Below the pieces are notes generated by a model, which made no database searches, had not been told where the DNA came from, and worked only from the letters and a program-made list of their open reading frames with translations. A stretch of 64,000 nt of DNA from a bacterium (lineage in GTDB: Bacteria > Pseudomonadota > Gammaproteobacteria > Burkholderiales > Thiobacillaceae): NCBI GenBank assembly GCA_009772925.1, contig WOUQ01000007.1:1-64000 (forward strand), given 5' to 3'. Positions 8,166 through 16,922 of the stretch are shown in pieces (within the stretch, counting starts at the first letter, position 1; each line of letters begins with the position of its first letter). The translations under genes were made by a program, and so were the position numbers.

Positions 8166-8967
8166 GGCGAATTTCCGTTTCCGGTTGCGTCAGGGCGAAG
8201 GCGCCGTAGCCGACGACGCGTGAGCGGTCGCCGCTGGTGTCGCCGGAATTGCGCAGATCCAGCAGGTGGATGGCTAGACCGTGGCGCCGCGCCGCCAGCA
8301 ACAGGCCGTTGAGGGGATGGGCGCCGCAGGCCTGCTCGCCGACGAGGTGGGGATCCAGCCGCAACACCGCCTGCACCGTGGCCTGGTCGACGCGTGCCGC
8401 CTCGGCGTAGGGCAGGAAGTGGGAGAGGTCGGAACTCACCACGATCAGGGTTTCTTCGCCGCCCCACAGGCGCTCCAGCACCTCGGCCACCGCTTCGGCG
8501 CTGGCGCCGCCGACGGCCAGGGGCACCAGGCGGAAATCGCCGAGCACGCTCTGCAGGAAGGGCAGGTGCACTTCCAGGGAATGTTCCATCGCGTGCGCGG
8601 CGGGCGAGACCTCCACCTGCGACAGGTCGGCGATCGTGGCGATGGCCTCTGCGTCCAGGGGCACCTCGCCCAGCGGCGTGGCGAAGGACTCGACGCCGGG
8701 CAGGGCCAGCCCGTCCACCCAGACGCGATGCACCGGCCCCAGCAGCACCACCCGCCGCACGACATCGCGCAAGGGGGCAAGCAGGGCGTAGGCGGAGGCG
8801 GCGACCGGCCCGGAATAGATGTAGCCGGCATGCGGCGCAATCAGCGCCTTGGGACGCCAGGCCTCGCCCGCCCTGGCTTGCACGAACGCCTCGCGCAGGG
8901 CGTGACGCAGGGCCTCGGGCTGGGCCGGGTAGAACAAACCCGCGACGGCTGGTGAACGTACTCGCAT
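8155..8967 (-). CDS. amrB: AmmeMemoRadiSam system protein B (Memo-like)
   Basis: The 270-residue Memo-family protein begins MRVRSPAVAGLFYPAQP, the usual start. Metal-site-like residues are present: APHAGYIYSGPVA (His about 46), GPVHRVWV, EHSLEVHLPF and SSDLSHF. Memo proteins resemble class III extradiol dioxygenases and can bind copper or iron. First gene of the amrB-amrA-amrS operon. Downstream (leftward) only a small unknown ORF follows convergently, so no partner substrate gene is evident. Confidence 0.93.
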   Translation of the reverse strand: MRVRSPAVAGLFYPAQPEALRHALREAFVQARAGEAWRPKALIAPHAGYIYSGPVAASAYALLAPLRDVVRRVVLLGPVHRVWVDGLALPGVESFATPLGEVPLDAEAIATIADLSQVEVSPAAHAMEHSLEVHLPFLQSVLGDFRLVPLAVGGASAEAVAEVLERLWGGEETLIVVSSDLSHFLPYAEAARVDQATVQAVLRLDPHLVGEQACGAHPLNGLLLAARRHGLAIHLLDLRNSGDTSGDRSRVVGYGAFALTQPETEIRHAH

Positions 8968-9037
8968 CGTGTACCTCGCCTCATCATGTCGGTGGCTCTC
9001 AATTAGAATCTAGGGCAGTTCCCGCCCCTTACAAGTG

Positions 9038-9724
9038 ATGATGAAACGATTCGCCTTGCTGCCCGCCGCCGGCGTCGGTGCCCGCATGGGCGCGGGACAT
9101 CCCAAGCAGTACCTGGACATCCTCGGCCGTCCCATGATCTGGCATGCCCTCGACGCCTTCCAGCGGCATGCCGGCATCGCCGGCATGCATGTGGTGCTCT
9201 CCGCCGAGGATGGCTGGTGGAACGCTTATGACTGGTCGGGCTTCGACAAGCTCAAGGTCTGGCGCGTCGGCGGCGCCAGCCGCGCGCAAAGCGTGCTCAA
9301 CGGCCTGGCGGCCATGGCGGATGAGCTGTCAGCGGACGATTGGGTGCTGGTGCATGACGCGGCCCGCCCCTGCCTCAGCCAGGACCTGCTCGACAAGCTG
9401 ATTGGCGAAGTGGATGACGACGCGGTGGGCGGCATCCTCGCCATGCCGGTGGCGGATACCCTGAAGCGCGCGGCAGACGCCGCGCGCATCGCCGAAACCG
9501 TGCCGCGCGCCGGGTTGTGGGCCGCGCAGACGCCACAGATGTTCCGCCACGGCCTACTGCGCGCGGCCCTGGAAAGGGCGGGTCCGGAAGTCACCGACGA
9601 AGCTTCCGCGCTGGAGCTGGCGGGCTACGCGCCGCGCCTGGTGGAAAGCGATACCGCCAACCTGAAGGTCACCTATCCGCGCGATCTGGAACTGGCGCGG
9701 CTGCTGCTGGCGGCGTCCGCGTAA
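9038..9724 (+). CDS. ispD: 2-C-methyl-D-erythritol 4-phosphate cytidylyltransferase
   Basis: IspD makes CDP-methylerythritol in the MEP isoprenoid pathway. The N-terminal nucleotide-binding motif LLPAAGVGARMG, the catalytic Lys in HPKQYL, VLVHDAARPC and the C-terminal VTDEASALE are all present; 228 residues is normal. GTG 9035, ATG 9038 and ATG 9041 are all in frame and none has a clear Shine-Dalgarno; 9038 is a compromise. A TAGAAT -10-like hexamer lies at 9004-9009. The usual ispF partner is not adjacent; dxr of the same pathway is at 55014. Confidence 0.95.
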   Translation: MMKRFALLPAAGVGARMGAGHPKQYLDILGRPMIWHALDAFQRHAGIAGMHVVLSAEDGWWNAYDWSGFDKLKVWRVGGASRAQSVLNGLAAMADELSADDWVLVHDAARPCLSQDLLDKLIGEVDDDAVGGILAMPVADTLKRAADAARIAETVPRAGLWAAQTPQMFRHGLLRAALERAGPEVTDEASALELAGYAPRLVESDTANLKVTYPRDLELARLLLAASA

Positions 9725-9738
9725 AGACGCGCGCCGCG

Positions 9739-10197
9739 CTACTTGCGCGGTTTCGGCAGGGCGCGCACCTCGAAGCGATAGGTGTCGTGGCAGCCGGAGC
9801 AATAGGTGATGATTTCTCCGGTCTGCTCCAGCGCGGCATTGACCTGGAGATCCGGCCCGTTCATGCGCGCCAGGGCCAGGAAGGCTTCCTGCAAGGCGAT
9901 GGCCAGTTGCGTGAAATCCTCCGGAAAACGATCGCGCAGGCTGGCGGGCAGGCGTTCCAGGCGCGGCGCCATGTCCTTGGCGACGAGGTCCAGGGTTTTC
10001 GTGTCCTTGTTGGCGAGGGCGTACTGGATGGCGTGCAGCCCGTGCAGGTATTCGCGCATTTCCGTAAGCAGCAGACTGCGCTCCGCCTTGCTCACCGGGA
10101 TGACGATGCGATGGTCCTGCACCAGGCCAACGGCGCCATGCACGGGGGCGACGAAGGAGATGGGTAGCAGGGCAAGCAGGAACAGGTAACGCCGCAT
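9739..10197 (-). CDS. Periplasmic c-type cytochrome, c'-like
   Basis: The 152-residue protein has a signal peptide (residues 1-21, ending VHGA) and a single CSGCH haem motif near the C terminus (133-137). The preceding part is helical, as in four-helix-bundle cytochromes c' and c-556. Cytochromes of this class can bind NO or transfer electrons; which applies here cannot be told. It converges with ispD, 14 bases apart, and is read alone. The family call rests on motif position. Confidence 0.8.
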   Translation of the reverse strand: MRRYLFLLALLPISFVAPVHGAVGLVQDHRIVIPVSKAERSLLLTEMREYLHGLHAIQYALANKDTKTLDLVAKDMAPRLERLPASLRDRFPEDFTQLAIALQEAFLALARMNGPDLQVNAALEQTGEIITYCSGCHDTYRFEVRALPKPRK

Positions 10198-10294
10198 GAC
10201 TCCTCCGGTCTGTCTCTCTGTGGGGAAGAGCCCGTTTCAGCGGGCTCAGAGCGAAGCATACCCCCAGCGGGGGCCCGGAATACAGAGGCAGAGG

Positions 10295-12463
10295 CTATTT
10301 TCTGCGCGCCTCGTGCATGCCGCGGACGTGGCCCGCCCGAGTCAGGAAACGGGTGAGCTGGGTCAGGTCGCGTACTTCCAGGGTGAATTCCATGCGCGCC
10401 GATTCCTGCTGCGAGAGCGTGTTGAGGCGGATCACGTTGATCTTTTCCTGGGACAGGATTTCCGAGACGTCCTTCAACAGGCCCGGCCGGTCCTGAGCCA
10501 GCAGTTCCACATCCACCGCGAACACCTGATCGTCGCGTCCGCCCCATTCCGCGCGCAGCAGCCGCGCCCGCTTGTCCTCCGGCAGGTGGGCCACCATCGG
10601 GCAGTCGGCGCGGTGGATGGTGAGGCCGTGGCCCTGCGTGGTGTAGCCGACGATGGCGTCGGGCGGCGCCGGCTTGCAGCAGCCGGCCATGTGCGTGAGC
10701 AGGCCCGGCTCGCCCTCCACCAGCACACCGCCGGCGTCGTCGCGGCGCCGCGAGGCGGCCACCAGCGGTTTTTCCGGGGGCGGCGCGAATTCGTCCTGCA
10801 GCGCGCGATCGAGCTGGCCGATACCGAGGTCGCCGCGTCCCAGCGCGGCGCAGAGTTCGTCCGGGCCGGGAAACTTGAGGCGCGCGGCGATCTTTTCGAG
10901 ATTGGCGTTGAGCAGGTTCAGGCGGTGCAGCTCGCGGTCCAGCAGTTCGCGGCCTTCCTGCACATGGGTATCGTGGTCCTGCTGCTTGAACCATTGCCGC
11001 ACCTTGGCGCGCGCGCGGTGAGTCTTCAGCACGCCCAGATGCGGATTGAGCCAGTCGCGGCTGGGACCGCCCTGCTTGACCGTGAGGATTTCCACGCGCT
11101 GGCCGGTGGCCAGTGCGGTATCCAGGGGCACCAGGACGCCGTCCACCTTGGCGCCGCGGCAGCGATGCCCCAGCTCCGTGTGCACGGCATAGGCGAAATC
11201 CAGCGGCGTGGCGCCGGTCGCCAAGGCGATCACCTTGCCCTGCGGGGTCAGCACGAACACCTCGTCCTGGAACAGTTCGTTGCGGAAATGCTGGGCCAGC
11301 TCGTGGCTGTCGGCGATTTCCTGTTTCCAGGCCAGCAACTGGCGCAGCCAGGCGATCTTGTCCTGCGTCCCGTCGCCGCCGCCCTTGCCGCCGCCTTCCT
11401 TGTAGCGCCAGTGCGCGGCGACACCCAGCTCGGCCTCCTGGTGCATGTCGAAGGTGCGGATCTGCACCTCCAGGGCCTTGTTCTCGGGACCCACCACAGC
11501 GGTGTGCAAGCTCTTGTAGCCGTTGCCCTTGGGGCGCGAGATGTAGTCGTCGAACTGGCCGGGAATGGGCTGCCAGAGGCTGTGCACCAGGCCCAGTACG
11601 TGGAAGCAGTCCTTGACGTCGCGCACCAGCACGCGCAGGGCACGCACGTCGTAGACCTCGTCGAAGGACAGGCGCTTCTTGCGCATCTTCGCCAGGATGC
11701 TGGCGATGTGCTTGGGGCGGCCGCTGACGGAGTGGCCGCTGAGGCCTTCACCGTCGAGGACCGCGCCCAGCTGCCGCACGACCTGGTCGATGTACCACTC
11801 CCGGTCCAGGCGGCGTTCGTCCAGTAACCTGGCGATCTGCCGGTAGGTTTCCGGTTCGAGGTAGCGGCAGGAAAGGTCCTCCAGTTCCCACTTCAGCTGC
11901 CAGACGCCCAGACGGTTGGCCAGGGGGGCATAGAGTTCGCGAACGTCGGTGGAGACCTTGCGACGCAGGCTTTCGTCGCCGTCGGCCAGCTCGCGCAGGG
12001 CCTGGGCGCGTTCCGCAAGCTTGATGAACACCACGCGGATGTCGTCGGTCATGGCCAGCAGCATCTGGCGCAGGGCCTCGCTCTGGCCGCCCTCGACGTT
12101 GAGCTGCGTGATCAGGTGGTCCAGCCGCGAGAGTTTGGCCGCGCCCTCCACCAGGCTGGTGAGATGCGGGCCGAAATGGGCGAGCAGGGTGTCGCGCCGT
12201 ATGTTCTTTTCCGGCAGGCCGCAGAGCAGAGCGGCCGCCACGGTTTCCGCGTCGAAACGCATGCCGGCGAGCAGCGCGGCGGTACCCAGGCTGTGTTCGA
12301 GCAGCGAGCAGCCCGTATCCACGGCCTCCTCCCCACCGTGCGTGGCCAGCCAGTCGGCGGCCTGCTTCAGCAGCTTGCGCTGTTCCTCGGGATAGCGGTC
12401 GGCAAGACTGGCGAGCCAGGATTCCGCGTCACCGTGGGCGAGGGCGAGGGCGTGGGCAACCAT
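10295..12463 (-). CDS. relA: (p)ppGpp synthetase RelA
   Basis: RelA makes (p)ppGpp on stalled ribosomes. The 722-residue order is: pseudo-hydrolase HD domain (about 30-190), synthetase (about 235-360, with SGRPKHIASILAKM and RPKGNGYKSLHT), TGS (about 395-460), helical/zinc-finger-like region (CCKPAPPD) and C-terminal ACT (about 645-722). The hydrolase motif HDxxED is replaced by CGLPEK (residues 81-86), so it should be synthesis-only. bamD lies upstream on the same strand, 107 bases away. The 5' region carries a heptad repeat (12479-12506) and no Shine-Dalgarno before ATG 12463. Confidence 0.95.
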   Translation of the reverse strand: MVAHALALAHGDAESWLASLADRYPEEQRKLLKQAADWLATHGGEEAVDTGCSLLEHSLGTAALLAGMRFDAETVAAALLCGLPEKNIRRDTLLAHFGPHLTSLVEGAAKLSRLDHLITQLNVEGGQSEALRQMLLAMTDDIRVVFIKLAERAQALRELADGDESLRRKVSTDVRELYAPLANRLGVWQLKWELEDLSCRYLEPETYRQIARLLDERRLDREWYIDQVVRQLGAVLDGEGLSGHSVSGRPKHIASILAKMRKKRLSFDEVYDVRALRVLVRDVKDCFHVLGLVHSLWQPIPGQFDDYISRPKGNGYKSLHTAVVGPENKALEVQIRTFDMHQEAELGVAAHWRYKEGGGKGGGDGTQDKIAWLRQLLAWKQEIADSHELAQHFRNELFQDEVFVLTPQGKVIALATGATPLDFAYAVHTELGHRCRGAKVDGVLVPLDTALATGQRVEILTVKQGGPSRDWLNPHLGVLKTHRARAKVRQWFKQQDHDTHVQEGRELLDRELHRLNLLNANLEKIAARLKFPGPDELCAALGRGDLGIGQLDRALQDEFAPPPEKPLVAASRRRDDAGGVLVEGEPGLLTHMAGCCKPAPPDAIVGYTTQGHGLTIHRADCPMVAHLPEDKRARLLRAEWGGRDDQVFAVDVELLAQDRPGLLKDVSEILSQEKINVIRLNTLSQQESARMEFTLEVRDLTQLTRFLTRAGHVRGMHEARRK

Positions 12464-12478
12464 TCAGCAGGTCAGGCG

Positions 12479-12506
12479 CAAGATGCAAGACTCAAGCTTC
12501 AAGTAA
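12479..12506. repeat. Degenerate 7-bp tandem repeat upstream of relA
   Basis: Four CAAG cores begin at 12479, 12486, 12493 and 12500, an exact 7-base period: GCGCAAG, ATGCAAG, ACTCAAG, CTTCAAG. The tract lies 16 bases upstream of the relA start codon, on the side where a Shine-Dalgarno would be expected. Confidence 0.75.
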
Positions 12507-12570
12507 ACGCGTGGGACATGCGGTCAAAGGGGGCTCTGCCCCTTGTATCTGGAATCTTGGCGCTGATTTT

Positions 12571-13395
12571 CTACCAGAACTTCCACCAGGATTTTTCGCG
12601 AGACTTCAGCTCGCCACCCAGGAAAGGACTGCTGGGGAAATTCAGCTTGAGTACACGCAGGGTGTCGTCGCGCAGGTCGTTCAGGCCGAGCTGCTCATAG
12701 CTCTTGGCCATCACCGCCAGGGCTTCCTCCACCGCCGGCGATTGCCGGTAATGCTCGAGCACGTACTTGCCGCGGTTGACGGCGGCGACGTAGGCGCCAC
12801 GCTTGAAGTAATAGTTGGCCACGTGCACCTCGCTGTAGGCGAGGGCGTTGACCAGGTAGGCCATGCGCGCCACCGCATCGGGGGTGTACTTGCTCTCCGG
12901 AAAGCGCGTCGCCAGTTGCTGGAAGGCGTCGAAGGCCTCGCGCGCGGACTTGGGGTCGCGGTCGCTCATGTCCTGGTCGCCGAGGCGCGAGAGCAGGCTG
13001 CGGTCCTCGACGAAATTGGCGAGGCCGCGCAGGTAGTAGGCGTAATCCACGTGCGGGTGGTTGGGATGCAGCTTGATGAAGCGTTCGGCGGCGGCGACGG
13101 CCGAGGCGGGCTCGTTGTCCTTGTAGTAGGCGTAGGCCACTTCCAGCTTGGCCTGTTGGGCGAAGGCGCCGTAGGGATAGCGGGCCTCCAGGGTCTCGAA
13201 CAGCTTGATGGACTTTTCGTAGTCACCGTCCGAGAGCGCCTCCTTGCCTGCAAAGTAGAGCTTGGATGCGGACCAGTTCTTGGTTTCGTCGATCTGTTCG
13301 GGCAACAGCCCGCACCCCGCGGACAGGCCTAGGGCCAGTGCGAGCAGGAGAGGAAGACGGAGTTTCGACCAGGTCAAGGCTAGAATTCGCGGCAT
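12571..13395 (-). CDS. bamD: Outer-membrane assembly lipoprotein BamD
   Basis: BamD is the essential lipoprotein of the BAM complex that folds outer-membrane proteins with BamA (encoded here at 57559). The 274-residue product has a lipoprotein signal peptide with lipobox LSAGC (Cys28), then five TPR-like helical repeats (SASKLYFAGKEAL, YEKSIKLFETLEARYPYG and others). The C-terminal tail KSWWKFW is typical of betaproteobacteria. It is divergent from rluD with 54 bases between starts, a conserved arrangement. ATG 13395 gives the signal peptide directly at the N terminus. Confidence 0.95.
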   Translation of the reverse strand: MPRILALTWSKLRLPLLLALALGLSAGCGLLPEQIDETKNWSASKLYFAGKEALSDGDYEKSIKLFETLEARYPYGAFAQQAKLEVAYAYYKDNEPASAVAAAERFIKLHPNHPHVDYAYYLRGLANFVEDRSLLSRLGDQDMSDRDPKSAREAFDAFQQLATRFPESKYTPDAVARMAYLVNALAYSEVHVANYYFKRGAYVAAVNRGKYVLEHYRQSPAVEEALAVMAKSYEQLGLNDLRDDTLRVLKLNFPSSPFLGGELKSREKSWWKFW

Positions 13396-13449
13396 TGCAG
13401 TCCCCAAGAACAGCGGCGAATTATACCCAGCCCGCCACGCCCACTCGTC

Positions 13450-14385
13450 ATGAATTCCCCCAGACAGCTCACCATCCCCCCCGAGCATGCCGGCAGACGC
13501 CTGGACCAGAGTCTGGCGGAACTGTTGCCGGAGTATTCGCGCAGCCGCCTGCAGGACTGGATCGACGCCGGCCTGGTGACCCTGGAGGGCGCGCCGGTGG
13601 CACGCCGGCAGAAAGTCTGGGGGGGCGAGAGCGTTCGGCTGACCCCACAGGCGTCGCCCGAGGAAACCGCTTTTCGGGCGGAGGCCATCGGTCTCGACAT
13701 CGTCTACGAGGACGCGGCCATCCTGGTCATCGACAAGCCGGCCGGACTGGTCACCCATCCCGGCGCCGGCAACTGGCAGGGCACCCTGCTCAACGCCCTG
13801 CTGCATCACGTGCCCGGCGCCGCCTCCCTGCCGCGGGCGGGCATCGTGCATCGCCTGGACAAGGACACCAGCGGCCTCATGGTGGTGGCCAAGACCCTGG
13901 AGGCGCAGATCCGCCTGGTGCGCGACCTGCAGGCGCGCGAGGTGAAGCGGATTTACTGGGCCGTGGCCCTGGGCGTGTTCGCCCGCGCCGAGGGCGAGGT
14001 GGAAGCCGCCATCGGCCGCCATCCCACCCAGCGCACGAAAATGGCCGTGCTGGATGAGGGCGCCGCGGGCGCCAAGCCTGCCCTGACCTACTGGAAGGTG
14101 TTGCGCCAGTATGCCCGCGCCGCCTGGGTGGAGTGCCGCCTGGCGACCGGCCGCACCCACCAGATCCGGGTGCATCTCGCGCATCTCGGCCATCCCCTGC
14201 TGGGCGATCCGGTGTATCGCGGCCGCCGCCCGCAGGCGACCGCCGGTTTCCAGCGCCAGGCCCTGCATGCCGTGCGGCTCGGGCTGCGGCATCCGGTTAC
14301 CGGTGAAAGCATGGAGTGGGAAGCCCCCCCACCCGAGGACTTCCGCCGTCTCCTGAACGAACTGGAGCAAGCCGATGCACCCTGA
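13450..14385 (+). CDS. rluD: 23S rRNA pseudouridine synthase RluD
   Basis: RluD makes pseudouridines 1911, 1915 and 1917 in helix 69 of 23S rRNA. The 311-residue protein has an N-terminal S4 domain (about residues 12-70, RRLDQSLAELLPEYSRSRLQ) and the RluA-family catalytic motif HRLDKDTSG with the active Asp137. RTHQIRVHLAHLGHPLLGDP completes the signature. It overlaps pgeF by 11 bases; the bamD/rluD/pgeF neighbourhood is conserved in proteobacteria. Confidence 0.95.
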   Translation: MNSPRQLTIPPEHAGRRLDQSLAELLPEYSRSRLQDWIDAGLVTLEGAPVARRQKVWGGESVRLTPQASPEETAFRAEAIGLDIVYEDAAILVIDKPAGLVTHPGAGNWQGTLLNALLHHVPGAASLPRAGIVHRLDKDTSGLMVVAKTLEAQIRLVRDLQAREVKRIYWAVALGVFARAEGEVEAAIGRHPTQRTKMAVLDEGAAGAKPALTYWKVLRQYARAAWVECRLATGRTHQIRVHLAHLGHPLLGDPVYRGRRPQATAGFQRQALHAVRLGLRHPVTGESMEWEAPPPEDFRRLLNELEQADAP

Positions 14386-15208
14386 CTGGATCGTCCCCGA
14401 CTGGCCGGCCCCCACCCGCGTGCGCGCCCTGGTGACCACCCGCGCCGGCGGCGTCAGCGTCTCGCCTTACGACAGCATGAACCCCGCCGCCCACGTCGGC
14501 GACGCGCCCGCCGCCGTGGCGGAGAACCGGCGCATCCTGCGCCAGGCCCTGCCTTCCGAACCCCTGTGGCTGAACCAGGTGCACGGTACGCGGGTGGTCG
14601 AGGTCTCGCTTCCTCCCTCGCAAAGTCCCCGTTCGGAGATGAAGGGGGCGGTGGGGGATGGATCTGAATCCCCCCTGGCCCCCCTTTTCCAAGGGGGGGA
14701 AGTGACTCCGGAGGCGGATGCGAGCGTGACGCGACAGCCCGGCCTGGTCTGCGCGGTGCTGACCGCCGATTGCCTGCCGGTGTTGTTCTGCGACGATAGC
14801 GGCGCGGTGGTGGCCGCCGCCCACGCCGGCTGGCGCGGCCTGGCCGCCGGCGTCCTGGAAGAAACAGTGCGGGCCATGGGCGTGGCGCCGGAACGCATGC
14901 TGGCCTGGCTGGGGCCGGCCATCGGTCCCAGCAGTTTCGAGGTGGGCGAGGAAGTGCGGGAAGCCTTCGTCGCCGGCAACCCGATGGCTGGCATCGCCTT
15001 CCGCCCGGCCTTGCCCGGTACCCTGGACGAATCGCCGCGCAAGTGGCTGGCCGACCTGTCCATGCTGGCCCGCATCCGCCTCGCCGGCATCGGCGTCGAA
15101 CGGGTGTACGCGGATGCTTCCTGCACCTTCAAGGATGCGCGGCGCTTCTTCTCCTACCGGCGCGATGGCCAAACCGGCCGCATGGCCAGCCTGATCTGGT
15201 TCGAGTGA
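14375..15208 (+). CDS. pgeF: Peptidoglycan editing factor PgeF (YfiH family) with in-frame repeat insertion
   Basis: The YfiH/PgeF family are multicopper-oxidase-fold proteins; PgeF corrects L-Ser misincorporation into peptidoglycan and some members act on purine nucleosides. The metal-site residues are visible: NQVHGTRVVEV, TADCLPVLFCDD (Asp-Cys pair) and HAGWRGLAAGV. At 277 residues it is about 30 longer than usual. The surplus is a Pro/Gly/Ser-rich segment (about residues 80-110, PSQSPRSEM to LFQGGEV) encoded by an inserted repeat. The frame is kept, so the gene is probably functional with an extra surface loop. Confidence 0.93.
   Translation: MHPDWIVPDWPAPTRVRALVTTRAGGVSVSPYDSMNPAAHVGDAPAAVAENRRILRQALPSEPLWLNQVHGTRVVEVSLPPSQSPRSEMKGAVGDGSESPLAPLFQGGEVTPEADASVTRQPGLVCAVLTADCLPVLFCDDSGAVVAAAHAGWRGLAAGVLEETVRAMGVAPERMLAWLGPAIGPSSFEVGEEVREAFVAGNPMAGIAFRPALPGTLDESPRKWLADLSMLARIRLAGIGVERVYADASCTFKDARRFFSYRRDGQTGRMASLIWFE
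14612..14705. repeat. Palindromic interspersed repeat inserted within pgeF
   Basis: A stretch of C and G homopolymers unlike its surroundings contains the perfect 8-bp inverted repeat CCCCCCTT (14679-14686) and AAGGGGGG (14691-14698). It reads through in frame as a SPLAPLFQGGE-type peptide, characteristic of interspersed repeats seen in many proteobacterial genomes. Boundaries are estimated from where PgeF similarity stops and resumes. Confidence 0.65.
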
Positions 15209-15253
15209 GCGCGCCGAAGCGGATAGAATCCCTCCTTTTTCCGGCCATCTGCC

Positions 15254-16054
15254 ATGTCCCTGCTCGCCGCCATTCTCCTCGCCAGCGCCGCCGGCGGCCT
15301 GCTCTCCGTGTTGCTGGCGGCGGTGGCGCTGAAACTGAAGGCGGAGTGGGTGCCGGTGATGGTCAGCTACGCCATCGGCGCCCTGCTGGGCGCGGCCTTC
15401 CTGGAAATCCTGCCGCATGCCCTCGAACACGCGGGCAGTTTCCAGGCTGTGAGCGGCACCGTCCTGGCCGGCATCTTCGGCTTCTTCATCCTGGAAAAGC
15501 TGGTCCTCTGGCGACATTGCCATACCGAGCATTGCGAGGCCCACGGCGCCGATGCTCCCGCGCACGACCATGGCCGCTCCGGCCTGATGATTACCGTGGG
15601 CGACACCGTGCACAACTTTGTCGATGGCATGATGATCGCCGCCGCCTTCCTGGTGGACGTGAAACTGGGCGTGGTGACCACCATTGCCATCGCCGCCCAC
15701 GAGGTGCCCCAGGAACTGGGCGATTTCCTCATCCTGCTGCATTCCGGCTACAGCAAGGGCAAGGCCCTGCTGCTCAACCTGCTGTCCAGCGCCGCCATGA
15801 TGCTGGGCGCGCTGCTGGGCTACTTCCTGCTCGCCCCCATGCAGGAATTCCTGCCCTACATGCTGGCCCTGGCCGCCGCCGGCATGATCTACGTGGCGGT
15901 GGCTGACCTCATTCCCGGCCTGCACCGGCGGGCGGAACTCGGTCACACCGCGCAGCAGGCCCTGTTGATCGTGCTCGGCGTGCTGACCGTCTGGCTGGCC
16001 GCGGGCCTTGCCCATGAGTGGATGGGTGGGCACGGGCACGGCCACGTCCACTGA
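15254..16054 (+). CDS. ZIP-family divalent metal transporter
   Basis: A 266-residue inner-membrane protein with about eight predicted transmembrane segments. The ZIP signature in helices IV-V is intact: HNFVDGMMI and HEVPQELGDF supply the metal-binding His, Asn, Asp and Glu. A His-rich loop (HCHTEHCEAH to HDHG, about residues 93-112) and a His-rich C-terminal tail (GGHGHGHVH) may sense or deliver metal. The likely substrate is zinc, iron or manganese; sequence does not decide. It stands 45 bases after pgeF and 25 bases before the methyltransferase gene. Confidence 0.93.
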   Translation: MSLLAAILLASAAGGLLSVLLAAVALKLKAEWVPVMVSYAIGALLGAAFLEILPHALEHAGSFQAVSGTVLAGIFGFFILEKLVLWRHCHTEHCEAHGADAPAHDHGRSGLMITVGDTVHNFVDGMMIAAAFLVDVKLGVVTTIAIAAHEVPQELGDFLILLHSGYSKGKALLLNLLSSAAMMLGALLGYFLLAPMQEFLPYMLALAAAGMIYVAVADLIPGLHRRAELGHTAQQALLIVLGVLTVWLAAGLAHEWMGGHGHGHVH

Positions 16055-16079
16055 GGCCGGTGGCCGAGTTCTCCGGACC

Positions 16080-16904
16080 ATGAGCACCGCGGCGCGCTAC
16101 ATCCACTCCTTCTCTTCGGCCGAGCAGGCCCGCCTGGTCCGCCAGGGCGAGTTCCTGGCGCCGTGGGTGCAGCCCGGCGTCGATTTCTCGGCCTGCGCAC
16201 GGGTGGTGGAGCTGGGTTGCGGCGTGGGCGCGCAGTTGCGGGTATTGCTGGAACGCTTTCCCCGCAGTCATTTCACCGGCATCGACCTGTCGCCCGGCCA
16301 GCTGGCCCAGGCGCGGCGTCTCCTGGCCGAGCCCCTGGCGGCCGGCCAAGTGGAACTGTTGGAGGCTTCCGCCTTCCGGCTGCCTTTTGCCGACGCCAGC
16401 TTCGACGGCGCCTGCACCTTCTTTGTGCTGGAGCACCTCGGCGATCACCCGGCGCTGTTGCGGGAAGCCCTGCGGGTGCTGAAGCCGGGCGGCGTGCTGT
16501 ACTGCACCGAGGTGTTCAACAGCGGTCTCTACACCGCGCCGGCCATGCCCGGCCTGCAACGCTGGTGGCGCGCCTTCAACGACTTGCAGCGGGAGCTCGG
16601 CGGCGATCCCGACGTGGGGGTGCGTCTGGCCGCCCTGATGGAGCAGGCCGGCTTCACCGACGTCGTTTTGCGTGAAACCTCGCCGCAACTGGACGGACGC
16701 ACCCGCGCGCCGGCCGCCCGCCGCGAATTCCTGGACTTCTGGCAGACCCTGCTATTGAGCGGCGCCGAGCAACTGCGCGCGCACGGCCGGGCGGACGAGG
16801 CGGACATCGCCGCGTTGCGGGCCGATTTCGCCAGGCTGGCGGAGGACCCGGACGCCATCTTCCGCTACGCCGCCTTCCAGGCCGGCGGCCGCAAACCCGC
16901 CTGA
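16080..16904 (+). CDS. Class I SAM-dependent methyltransferase
   Basis: A 274-residue Rossmann-fold methyltransferase. Motif I is VVELGCGVGAQLRVLL (about residues 42-57), then FTGIDLSPGQLAQAR and the post-motif FADASFDGACTFFVLEHL, followed by LKPGGVLYCTEV. It resembles the UbiE/COQ5-like Methyltransf_11/25 families, but the substrate is unknown. It sits between the ZIP transporter and rimO, all in one direction. ATG 16080 is chosen because longer in-frame sequence overlaps the ZIP gene. Confidence 0.85.
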   Translation: MSTAARYIHSFSSAEQARLVRQGEFLAPWVQPGVDFSACARVVELGCGVGAQLRVLLERFPRSHFTGIDLSPGQLAQARRLLAEPLAAGQVELLEASAFRLPFADASFDGACTFFVLEHLGDHPALLREALRVLKPGGVLYCTEVFNSGLYTAPAMPGLQRWWRAFNDLQRELGGDPDVGVRLAALMEQAGFTDVVLRETSPQLDGRTRAPAARREFLDFWQTLLLSGAEQLRAHGRADEADIAALRADFARLAEDPDAIFRYAAFQAGGRKPA

Positions 16905-16922
16905 GCAGGAGCCCCCCCGCCC

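Noticed and set aside
10228-10247. GAGCCCG/CGGGCTC hairpin downstream of relA
   Set aside because: Perfect 7-bp stem, but followed on the minus strand only by TTCCCC, so a terminator cannot be claimed.
12527-12544. AAGGGG/CCCCTT hairpin between bamD and relA
   Set aside because: Short stem without a T-run in the direction of transcription; not enough for a terminator.
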